Source: Bacteroidota bacterium
Lineage (GTDB): Bacteria > Bacteroidota > Bacteroidia > Cytophagales > Cyclobacteriaceae
Direction of reading: 5' to 3'
Assembly: GCA_023428695.1 (NCBI GenBank)
Contig: JAEYWY010000032.1
Coordinates: forward strand, 1 to 14,368
DNA: 14,368 nt
Position numbers and translations under genes: made by a program. Numbering within the stretch: the first letter of the stretch is position 1; each line of letters opens with the position of its first letter. The notes under the pieces were generated by a model. That model saw only the letters and a program-made list of their open reading frames with translations. It was not told the DNA's origin and made no database searches. Below, piece after piece: positions 8,246 through 13,728 of this stretch.

Positions 8246-8647
8246 ATGAAACAGAAAAGTAAAGTCTTCATATTCCTCGACGATGCAACAAGACCCGTTG
8301 GCGAGTTCGAAGTGCCGATACGGTTTGATTTGGATACGCGTAAGCTTCCCGACGGAGAGCACAGCCTGAAGATTGTCGGAAAAGAGCCGTCCGGAAAGGA
8401 AGGCATTCGCATCATCCCGTTTACCGTCCGCAACGGTCCGGCTATCTCCGTTGAAGGCTTGAATACCAACGACGTCGTCGATGGCGTGTTGCCGATAATG
8501 GTTAACGCCTATGGTAAAGGCGACCAGAAACAATTCCTTATTGATGGAAGTGAAACTCCCAGGAGCATTCCAACCTGGATCTGGGCGCTAATCATTGGCT
8601 TCACGGGCTGGGCGGTTTATTATGCGATATCAAACTACAACATTTAA
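8246..8647 (+). CDS. Ig-like small protein with C-terminal membrane anchor
   Basis: The protein has 133 residues and starts 3 bp after the previous stop. Residues 5-98 look like one or two beta-sandwich (Ig/FixH-like) units: 'KVFIFLDDATRPVGEFEVP', 'LDTRKLPDGEHSLKIVG', 'VRNGPAISVEG' and 'VVDGVLPIMVNAYG'. A single TM helix follows (about 109-128), with only a few residues after it. There is no N-terminal signal peptide, so the topology is unclear: either tail-anchored with the domain inside, or exported by its C-terminal helix. I believe relatives beside Bacteroidota oxidase genes are sometimes labelled 'cytochrome C', but there is no CxxCH here, so that label would be wrong. It is probably an accessory subunit of this oxidase. 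Confidence 0.75.
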   Translation: MKQKSKVFIFLDDATRPVGEFEVPIRFDLDTRKLPDGEHSLKIVGKEPSGKEGIRIIPFTVRNGPAISVEGLNTNDVVDGVLPIMVNAYGKGDQKQFLIDGSETPRSIPTWIWALIIGFTGWAVYYAISNYNI

Positions 8648-8658
8648 ACATAGGGAAC

Positions 8659-9057
8659 GTGAATAACCAGACGCATGACATTGAAACCATAAATGACATA
8701 CGCTGCATGGTGGATGCATTTTATACGAAGGTCAGGAACGATGATCTGCTGAAGGACATCTTCAGCGAACGCATACAGACTCGCTGGCCGGAACACCTCG
8801 AAAAAATGTATCGATTCTGGCAGACGGTCCTGCTTGAGGAACACACGTATTATGGAAGTCCGTTTGCGCCACATGCAAGTATGGCTGTAGACGGCGAACA
8901 TTTCCGACGATGGATTGCGCTTTTCCATCAGACAGTCGACGAACTGTTTGTCGGTGAAAGGGCAGCCCGCGCCAAATGGCAAGGCGAACGAATGGCTGAA
9001 ATGTTTCAGCACAAAATCGAATACTACAGAAACAATTCAATCATCCCGCTTCATTGA
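8659..9057 (+). CDS. Group III truncated hemoglobin
   Basis: The protein has 132 residues from a GTG start at 8659, which follows AGGGA. The next ATG (8707) would remove helix A/B residues that the family conserves, so the GTG is preferred. The sequence has the group III pattern: 'MVDAFYTKVRNDDLL' (Tyr at about 22 as distal B10), 'HLEKMYRFWQTVLL', 'HTYYGSPFAPH', and 'EHFRRWIALFHQTVDELFVGE', in which H81 is the probable proximal heme ligand. Group III globins bind O2 and NO tightly, and in Campylobacter one is part of the NO response. The gene lies 11 bp after the oxidase operon's small membrane gene and 50 bp before the RIC gene, which fits NO dioxygenation or NO buffering. Family assignment is strong; the exact role is inferred. 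Confidence 0.9.
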   Translation: MNNQTHDIETINDIRCMVDAFYTKVRNDDLLKDIFSERIQTRWPEHLEKMYRFWQTVLLEEHTYYGSPFAPHASMAVDGEHFRRWIALFHQTVDELFVGERAARAKWQGERMAEMFQHKIEYYRNNSIIPLH

Positions 9058-9107
9058 TTCAGCATCACGATCCGGGATTCATACTAAACTTTAAAACAAA
9101 AAATACC

Positions 9108-9845
9108 ATGAAATTCAATCAGGAAAATATCATCGGTGAACTGGTAGCGCAGGATTATCGCACCTCGTCCGTTTTCAAAAAATACGGCATCGACTTTTGT
9201 TGCCAGGGGAACAGAAATATCCTCGAAGCATGCACCAAAAAAGGTATCGATCCGAAACTCGTAATCGACGATCTGGAAAAGGTTACCACTGAACAATCCG
9301 ACACCAACACAGACTTCAAGTCGTGGCCACTGGATTTGCTGGCGGACTATATCGAGAAAAAACACCACCGTTACGTTGAGGCAAGGACGCTCGAGATCAA
9401 ACCCTACCTGGACAAGATTTGCCGCGTTCATGGCGAACGCCACCCGGAACTGTTTGAGATTCGTGAACAGTTTTATGCATCTGCCGGAGAGCTCGCTGCA
9501 CACATGAAGAAAGAAGAGTTCATCCTGTTTCCGTTTGTACGGAAGATGGTAAAAGCAAAACAGGAAGGCGCAACAGTCGCGACACCTCACTTTGGCACGG
9601 TGGAAAATCCGGTTCAGATGATGAAGGAGGAACACTCGACCGAAGGTGACCGCTTCAGCAAAATCGACGAACTAAGTAGTCACTATACGCCGCCGGCAGA
9701 CGCCTGCAACACGTACCAGGTGACGTATGCGTTGCTGAAGGAATTCGAACAGGATCTTCACATGCACATACATCTTGAAAACAATATCCTGTTTCCCAAA
9801 GCAATTGCACTCGAAAAGGAATTGATGGTCTATGAAACACGTTAA
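9108..9845 (+). CDS. ric: ScdA/YtfE-type di-iron repair protein (RIC)
   Basis: The protein has 245 residues from the ATG at 9108. An upstream in-frame TTG at 9054 overlaps the hemoglobin stop and adds unlike residues, so it is not used. The N-terminal ScdA_N domain (about 1-60) shows 'YRTSSVFKKYGIDFCCQG' with the paired cysteines C31/C32. A hemerythrin-like four-helix bundle follows, with likely iron ligands H86 or H87, H132/E136 (HMKKEE), H176 (EEHS) and H220/E224, matching the known YtfE spacing of His-x3-Glu pairs. RIC proteins restore Fe-S clusters and respiratory enzymes damaged by NO or peroxide. This fits the Rrf2 sensor upstream and the hemoglobin gene 50 bp before it. The stop codon lies inside a 13-bp perfect hairpin. 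Confidence 0.93.
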   Translation: MKFNQENIIGELVAQDYRTSSVFKKYGIDFCCQGNRNILEACTKKGIDPKLVIDDLEKVTTEQSDTNTDFKSWPLDLLADYIEKKHHRYVEARTLEIKPYLDKICRVHGERHPELFEIREQFYASAGELAAHMKKEEFILFPFVRKMVKAKQEGATVATPHFGTVENPVQMMKEEHSTEGDRFSKIDELSSHYTPPADACNTYQVTYALLKEFEQDLHMHIHLENNILFPKAIALEKELMVYETR

Positions 9846-9862
9846 AAGAAACGTGTTTCATA
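9831..9862 (+). terminator. Perfect 13-bp hairpin over the RIC stop codon
   Basis: TATGAAACACGTT and AACGTGTTTCATA pair perfectly around a 6-base loop (AAAAGA). The stop TAA at 9843-9845 is inside the structure. There is no U-run after it (CCCTTGTG follows), so it may be an attenuator, an mRNA-stabilising hairpin or a protein-binding dyad rather than a full terminator. Confidence 0.55.
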
Positions 9863-9889
9863 CCCTTGTGTTACTTTAACCATTCAGTC

Positions 9890-10351
9890 ATGCCAATCAA
9901 AAGAGTCGAATCGCTCGCACCGCTCAGTCGCGAACACCATCACGGTTTACTGCTGTGCTGGAAAATCCGCACAGGCTTCAGGAAGAACATTCCTGTTGAA
10001 CGCATTCAATCATATGCTGACTGGTTCTTCAAAAATCATCTGTTAGACCATTTCGATGTCGAGGAGCGATATGTGTTTTCGGTGTTGGGAAACGAACACG
10101 ACCTCGTAAAACGCGCACTCAAGGAGCACCGTCAACTGAGGCGACTGTTTGACGGAATCCACGACGACCCAAAGGCAGTTGCCATGATCGAGGAAAAACT
10201 GGAGGCACACATACGCTTTGAAGAACGTATTCTCTTCAACGAAATACAATCTGTAGCCTCCCCTGCCGAGCTCGAAGAAATTTCATCACGACATTCCGGG
10301 GACGGAACGGTTGATCTCGAAGGGGGTTGGGACGATGCGTTTTGGAAGTAG
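9890..10351 (+). CDS. Hemerythrin-like protein
   Basis: The protein has 153 residues from the ATG at 9890. A TTG at 9866 would extend it into the upstream hairpin region and is not favoured. It shows the hemerythrin-like HHE layout: 'SREHHHGLLLCWKI' (H16-H18), 'HLLDHFDVEERYVF' (H54, E58), 'KEHRQLRRLF' (H80) and 'EAHIRFEERILF' (H107, E111). These can hold a non-heme di-iron site that binds O2 or NO. The protein ends in an acidic, Trp-containing tail (DLEGGWDDAFWK). It is a different branch from RIC because it lacks the ScdA_N cysteine domain. It is the last gene of the NO/oxygen cluster, 44 bp after RIC, so it is probably under the same control if the intervening hairpin is leaky. Confidence 0.88.
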   Translation: MPIKRVESLAPLSREHHHGLLLCWKIRTGFRKNIPVERIQSYADWFFKNHLLDHFDVEERYVFSVLGNEHDLVKRALKEHRQLRRLFDGIHDDPKAVAMIEEKLEAHIRFEERILFNEIQSVASPAELEEISSRHSGDGTVDLEGGWDDAFWK

Positions 10352-10810
10352 AAAAGTTGAAAGGTCCTTCGAAAAACATTTTGTCGCAGGCACCGCAGTG
10401 AAAGCGTTGAATGAGAGTTCATTTCTAATTTCTCATTTATAATAATTTTTTAATTGGGTTGAGCCAATTCTCCTTGCGCCCCCTTTTGACAAAATAATAT
10501 TAATAAAAACGGCACACGTTCTGAGCACGGCACGTGCGGTGGCCAGCAGCGGGCGCAGTGTTCCATTACTTGTCGCTGCTTCGATACGTTCTTCCCGAAC
10601 CCGCGACTACAAGCGTTTCGTGTAACGCAAGTCAGGATGACGGAATGGTAGAGTAGAGCTCGCGTTGCAGCTACTCGCAACTGGCAGCAACTAAGCCTGT
10701 CTTTTCCGCTGCCTTATCGGAGTATCTGACAACAATGCGCCCGAAAAGACTTCCACCACTTTGAGCAATCCTTTTTTTGCCACATAACCATCATGCTGTT
10801 GCTGAAGTGA
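10352..10810. other. Gene-poor intergenic stretch
   Basis: About 460 bp with no convincing gene on either strand. A 76-codon minus-strand frame (10450-10680) is Cys/Arg-rich with no protein-like pattern. A 35-codon minus frame around 10690-10800 is also unrecognised. Bases 10658-10688 are one copy of a short repeat that recurs at 12494-12524. The stretch looks like a decayed or rearranged junction between the NO cluster and the toxin locus. Confidence 0.5.
10658..10688 (+). repeat. Short direct repeat, copy A
   Basis: Starts GCTCGCGTTGCAGCTACT and matches 12494-12524 at 28 of 31 bases in the same orientation. The two copies bracket the segment with the XRE remnant and the orphan toxin/immunity pair. 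Confidence 0.55.
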
Positions 10811-11056
10811 ATAACGGGAAGCCATTATGAACGTGACGAGATGGGGGCTTCTATTGATGCAGCAAAAAAACTGGCTGGCTTACTCGATACTACCGTAGGT
10901 TATCTCCTTGGAGAAAGTGATGCGCATGATCTGTTCAAAGATCCCGAGATGTTAAAACGCTTTAAAGAACTCCGTAGCATCGGTGCTAAAGAATGTGAGC
11001 ACATTCTTTTCACGCTCGATTCAATGCTCAAAAATGTTAAGCTCAAAAATCTGTAA
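10811..11056 (+). pseudogene. 5'-truncated XRE-family repressor
   Basis: The frame reads from just after a TGA at 10808-10810 to a TAA at 11054-11056. The readable protein begins 'SHYERDEMGASIDAAKKLA', the usual end of an XRE helix-turn-helix domain ('.YERdE..PSi..akkLA'), followed by 'LLDTTVGYLLGE' and a C-terminal helical tail (DPEMLKRFKEL...ILFTLDSML) as in many Bacteroidota repressors. The first four helices, including the recognition helix, are missing, and I could not find them in other frames upstream. An ATG at 10841 could start a 71-residue product, but it would not bind DNA by this fold. A strong terminator follows directly. It is most likely a relic, perhaps left by rearrangement next to the toxin locus. 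Confidence 0.65.
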
Positions 11057-11057
11057 A

Positions 11058-11090
11058 CAAAAAAAACCGGATCACTCCGGTTTTTTTTTG
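11058..11090. terminator. Strong bidirectional intrinsic terminator
   Basis: AAAAAACCGGA and TCCGGTTTTTT pair as an 11-bp stem around a TCAC loop, with an A-run on the left and a T-run on the right. It lies between the convergent XRE remnant (plus) and the toxin/immunity genes (minus), and can stop transcription from both sides. Confidence 0.88.
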
Positions 11091-11100
11091 TTTTAGTTAA

Positions 11101-11370
11101 TCACGACAGTCGTAATCTCTTTCTTAGCAAGAAAAACATTAGTGCACTTGATAGAAAAATGATTGGCAGTATAATTCGCTCCCAAATAAAAAATACTTCC
11201 ACACCTCTTGTCTCACCTTCATATCTCTCTGTCCCTCGTAAAACTCTAAAGGGATAAGTTATATGCAGCGCGAATTCAGGAATGACAAACTTGCTAATAA
11301 GAAAAATCAAGACAACAATCGCTATCGTTGAAAGCAAGCTGAACAATAAAATTTTCATTAGTGTCTTCAT
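11101..11370 (-). CDS. Two-TM small membrane protein, candidate immunity to the Tae4-like toxin
   Basis: The protein has 89 residues. It shows TM1 at about 5-27 (FSLLSTIAIVVLIFLISKF), an outer loop of about 35 residues and TM2 at about 65-83 (ILPIIFLSSALMFFLL), ending in a basic tail (RKRLRLS). Positive charges at both ends put the termini in the cytoplasm and the loop in the periplasm, where peptidoglycan amidases act. Its ATG overlaps the toxin gene's TGA (ATGA), the usual toxin-immunity arrangement, and a strong terminator follows it. Known Tae4 immunity proteins (Tai4) are soluble periplasmic proteins, and this one does not look like them. The immunity role is inferred only from position and topology. 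It could instead be an accessory or a membrane protein carried along with the cassette. Confidence 0.75.
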   Translation of the reverse strand: MKTLMKILLFSLLSTIAIVVLIFLISKFVIPEFALHITYPFRVLRGTERYEGETRGVEVFFIWERIILPIIFLSSALMFFLLRKRLRLS

Positions 11371-12437
11371 TTAATTTCCCAGAATAACACCTGTGTTGAT
11401 TTGCTTAAGTCTGACATACCCATTCCTTGCCCAATTGCTGGCCAGTTATTCCTGATCCACGTTAGCATAACTCCATAGCTTCCCATTTCATTTTCATTCC
11501 ACAAATCAATATGATCACCTGTGATACCTGTTTCTCCCTCTCGTTGCCAATAATCTTGGAAGAATACAATTCCCGTTTTACCCGATATATACTCTTGAAA
11601 ATTAGCACCAGTCAAGACTTTGACCCCTGATAAATTACCTTGTAACCATGTAGCTAATTCTTGAGCGCGTATCGTATGACTTTGCTTGCTTGAACAATTG
11701 CCCCAGCACTTCGTGCCGCCAGGAGACATACCGCTTTTGATTAAAGCCTCACTCAAATTGATAGCACAGTAGTCAGAAAATATTTCATTACCGTCTTTAT
11801 CGGTGTGCGATAGGTCTGAACCATAGTCATCCCACAACGTTGAAAACTTTAGCCCTCCTTGCTGGGCCGGACCCTTTAACCCCGTCTCCGCATCCACCTT
11901 CTCCACCTCGCGGCCCATGGCCTCCTCCATCGACGCTACCGGTTTTAACCCTTCGGTTTTCAGATCGGCCAGGTTAAATAGTTTTTGTTTTTTGGATGCC
12001 GAGGTCCGGTTTCGCAGCTGACCACCCCGATTCTCGTCTTCTGCCTGCTTCCTGGACATCCAGTCTGACAGCGTCTCGGGTGGTGATTCTCCTCCATTAG
12101 GTCCCTGACGTGGATCGGGCGCCATTCCATCCGGATCAATAAACCTTATCGGATTATCAAACGCATAATTGTAAGGACTATGCCTGCGCATTTGATCAGC
12201 CAACGGATCAACTACGCCCCACCTTCCAATTTCCGGCATATACATCCTCGCACCATAATCCATCCAGCCAATTGAAAGTTCATCCTGCGTTTCCTTCCCG
12301 TTGTATTGATACATATTCGCAACAGCGTTCTCCCGCTTGTAGGAATTAAACGTCAACCCAAACGGATAGTAATCATCCATCTGCACCACCGGGCTTTTTA
12401 TGTGGTCCACCTTGAAATCGTCAAAGAACACTTCCAA
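11367..12437 (-). CDS. Orphan Rhs tip: Rhs core fragment with C-terminal Tae4-like amidase
   Basis: Counting from the TTG at 12437, residues about 1-105 are the end of a Bacteroidota Rhs/YD core (DDYYPFGLTFNSY, GRWGVVDPLADQ, NPIRFIDPDGM). Core-like sequence continues in frame back to about 12476 (HAYIYISNE), after which a TGA closes the frame, so most of the Rhs shell is missing. Residues 106-187 are a linker shared with the Rhs gene at the right edge. Residues about 196-356 resemble the Tae4 amidase family, papain-like enzymes that cut the gamma-D-Glu-mDAP bond in peptidoglycan. Visible are the probable catalytic C224 (DYCAINLSEAL), 'SHTIRAQELATWL', 'GIVFFQDYW' and the probable catalytic H309 with D311 (GDHIDLWNEN). 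C244 and C248 could form a disulfide. No signal peptide or secretion domain is seen. It may be a silent cassette awaiting recombination. Confidence 0.8.
   Translation of the reverse strand: MEVFFDDFKVDHIKSPVVQMDDYYPFGLTFNSYKRENAVANMYQYNGKETQDELSIGWMDYGARMYMPEIGRWGVVDPLADQMRRHSPYNYAFDNPIRFIDPDGMAPDPRQGPNGGESPPETLSDWMSRKQAEDENRGGQLRNRTSASKKQKLFNLADLKTEGLKPVASMEEAMGREVEKVDAETGLKGPAQQGGLKFSTLWDDYGSDLSHTDKDGNEIFSDYCAINLSEALIKSGMSPGGTKCWGNCSSKQSHTIRAQELATWLQGNLSGVKVLTGANFQEYISGKTGIVFFQDYWQREGETGITGDHIDLWNENEMGSYGVMLTWIRNNWPAIGQGMGMSDLSKSTQVLFWEIK
11878..12235 (-). repeat. Rhs core-linker repeat, copy 1
   Basis: 358 bp that align without gaps to 14011-14368, with about 18 mismatches counted by eye (about 95% identity), half of them clustered in the linker near 12069-12094. 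The match ends sharply at the start of the variable tip (after VDAE-T/A-GL). Confidence 0.88.
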
Positions 12438-12729
12438 CTGAGTCTCCTCTTCGTTGGAAATATAAATATACGCATGTGACGGCGTCTTTCATCGCTCGCG
12501 TTTCAGCTACTGGCAACTGGCATCTGACTACTGGCTGTTGCTGCAATTTTCTATGCACCGGCCCAGTTCCCAGCACGAGCCAAGTCACGCAGGCCAATAC
12601 ATTAATCGAATCCAGGGATAGGCGACTTCGGATAGCAAGTTCGAGGGAATCAGCAGTTTGCAATGACTGCGCGTGGAGATTGCTGACCCAAACCATGAGA
12701 AAACAGGTTATGACAACGGGTGTTTTCAT
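12421..12729 (-). pseudogene. Truncated gene for an exported protein
   Basis: The first 35-55 codons look genuine: a signal peptide (MKTPVVITCFLMVWVSNLHAQ) followed by 'SLQTADSLELAIRSRL', like the start of exported TPR or sensor proteins of Bacteroidota. After about residue 55 (near 12565) the frame turns into low-quality, Gln/Arg/Val-rich sequence and runs over the short repeat at 12494-12524 and into the Rhs fragment in another frame. The gene therefore seems to have lost its 3' part when the Rhs fragment was joined here. A promoter-like pair of boxes lies about 85 bp upstream of its start. It may still make a short secreted peptide, but no function can be given. Confidence 0.45.
12494..12524 (+). 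repeat. Short direct repeat, copy B
   Basis: Starts GCTCGCGTTTCAGCTACT and matches 10658-10688 at 28 of 31 bases, same orientation. It lies about 18 bp beyond the point (about 12476) where Rhs homology stops, so it marks the breakpoint of the truncated cassette. Confidence 0.55.
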
Positions 12730-12813
12730 TTCGCGATTGTCACGCCTAAGTATAGGAAATTGGTGGTGGTATCGTAATCATCCGATCGAGCGAAAAAGGA
12801 TTTCATACCGTCG

Positions 12814-12843
12814 CAAAATTATCTACAGGAACTAGATTCCAAT
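12814..12843 (-). promoter_or_regulatory. Bacteroidota-type promoter of the truncated gene
   Basis: On the minus strand, TAATTTTG (12814-12821) matches the -7 consensus TAnnTTTG exactly, and ATTG (12840-12843) lies 18 bases further upstream as a -33-like box. It overlaps the 3' end of the CHASE2-like gene and points at the ATG at 12729. Confidence 0.4.
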
Positions 12844-13571
12844 ATTTGAGCAATCACATTTGCATGGAACTCTATGCCGTACATATCCGGGCTATCTCCA
12901 TTAACCTTTTTGAAGTTGGTGTAATATTTGTCAATATTGTCCGGTCCGGTGTAACCAATCAAGACAATTCTGCCTCTAAATTCACCTCCATTGAATTTAC
13001 TATGCAACACATCCTGATACTCCAGCACTTCAAAAGTTCCCTTCCGGTCAAAATTAATTGGGAATTTTTCAGGGTGGCACGTGATAAATTCCTGCGCGAC
13101 AAGACTGTCGTACAACATTACGGTTCTCACGGCAAAATGGTACTCTTCGCCAAAGCCGTGTGATGGCTCAACTTTCGTTAGTATTTGATTCGGTGCAACT
13201 TTCTCGTCATGGCTTGGGTTGGTTACAAAGCCAGTTGCAGCGTGCTCAGGAATCAATTCCGGACCCGCCGTCAACATAACCAAGAACCTGGGCAAAGTAA
13301 TATTGCGCAACACTGTTGGCAGCACGAGCTTTTGGCAGGACTCCAGATTCGTGCGGATTGATAGCGCAGTTTCCTCATCATGATCATCACCAAGAGCGAA
13401 GTCAAGTGCTACAACCTCGGGGTTGCCCTGTGTCAATGTCTTTACAACCTCCGCCACTTCCACTGCTTGCATATTCCCAATATTCACAATTACAATTCGT
13501 TCATTAACAGACCGATGGCATGATGAACCTGCCATGAAAAATATCGATAGCCAAATCAGATACCATTTCAT
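12819..13571 (-). CDS. CHASE2-like lipoprotein
   Basis: The protein has 250 residues from the ATG at 13571, giving a lipoprotein signal (MKWYLIWLSIFFMAGSSC, lipid Cys at residue 18). A GTG at 13589 would add six residues before it and is less likely. The body resembles the CHASE2 extracellular sensor domain: 'ERIVIVNIG', 'EVVALDFALGD', and near the end 'GRIVLIGYTGPDNIDKYYT' and 'PDMYGIEFHANVIAQIL'. In sensor kinases and cyclases, CHASE2 is followed by transmembrane helices and a signalling domain. Here the protein stops right after the domain (ESSSCR), so it is a stand-alone lipid-anchored version or a truncated sensor. It starts 4 bp after a 50-codon ORF that itself overlaps the Rhs stop, so all three may be one operon. 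A role in immunity or in the toxin system is possible but unproven. Confidence 0.75.
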   Translation of the reverse strand: MKWYLIWLSIFFMAGSSCHRSVNERIVIVNIGNMQAVEVAEVVKTLTQGNPEVVALDFALGDDHDEETALSIRTNLESCQKLVLPTVLRNITLPRFLVMLTAGPELIPEHAATGFVTNPSHDEKVAPNQILTKVEPSHGFGEEYHFAVRTVMLYDSLVAQEFITCHPEKFPINFDRKGTFEVLEYQDVLHSKFNGGEFRGRIVLIGYTGPDNIDKYYTNFKKVNGDSPDMYGIEFHANVIAQILESSSCR

Positions 13572-13575
13572 TTTC

Positions 13576-13728
13576 TTAGCGATGTACACCCGGACCGTGG
13601 TTATTATTCTTTTTTTGGTTTGGCGGACCTTCTTTTAGAAAATCAAGTAGTTTATTCATGAAAGGTCCAAATGTCGGCGGCCGTGAAGCTTCAAATAAAC
13701 CATGCAAATTTAACGATGCCTCCATCAT
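13576..13728 (-). CDS. 50-residue ORF overlapping the Rhs stop
   Basis: A short frame starts at an ATG that overlaps the TGA of the right-hand Rhs gene (ATGA) and ends in TAA 4 bp before the lipoprotein ATG. The product begins 'MMEASLNLHGLFEASRP', has a short amphipathic stretch (FMNKLLDFLKEG) and ends in a basic, Asn-rich tail (NQKKNNNHGPGVHR). It has no TM helix and no signal peptide. Its position is that of an immunity gene, but 50 residues is short. It could also be a leftover piece or a simple translational bridge to the lipoprotein. No family is recognised. Confidence 0.4.
   Translation of the reverse strand: MMEASLNLHGLFEASRPPTFGPFMNKLLDFLKEGPPNQKKNNNHGPGVHR

Noticed and set aside
8009..8533. 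Long minus-strand frames across the small oxidase-operon genes.
   Set aside because: They lie opposite well-packed plus-strand genes with clear TM and Ig-like patterns, and their own sequences look random.
8246..8647. Reading the Ig-like protein as a cytochrome c.
   Set aside because: There is no CxxCH heme site in the sequence.
9054..9107. TTG start of the RIC gene overlapping the hemoglobin stop.
   Set aside because: The added residues do not resemble the ScdA N-terminus, whereas the ATG at 9108 gives a normal one.
10450..10680. 76-codon minus-strand frame in the gap.
   Set aside because: Composition is Cys/Arg-rich with no domain, no start context and no partner genes; it overlaps a short repeat.
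10690..10800. Minus-strand 35-codon stretch (VAKKGLLKVVEVFSGALL) as a transposase or regulator fragment.
   Set aside because: No family recognised, and too short to separate from chance.
10352..11100. CRISPR array, tRNA or intact insertion sequence in the gene-poor gap.
   Set aside because: No regularly spaced repeats, no cloverleaf and no transposase frame were found by eye.
12846..13638. Plus-strand frames opposite the CHASE2-like gene.
   Set aside because: They are antisense shadows; the minus strand has a signal peptide and domain-like sequence.
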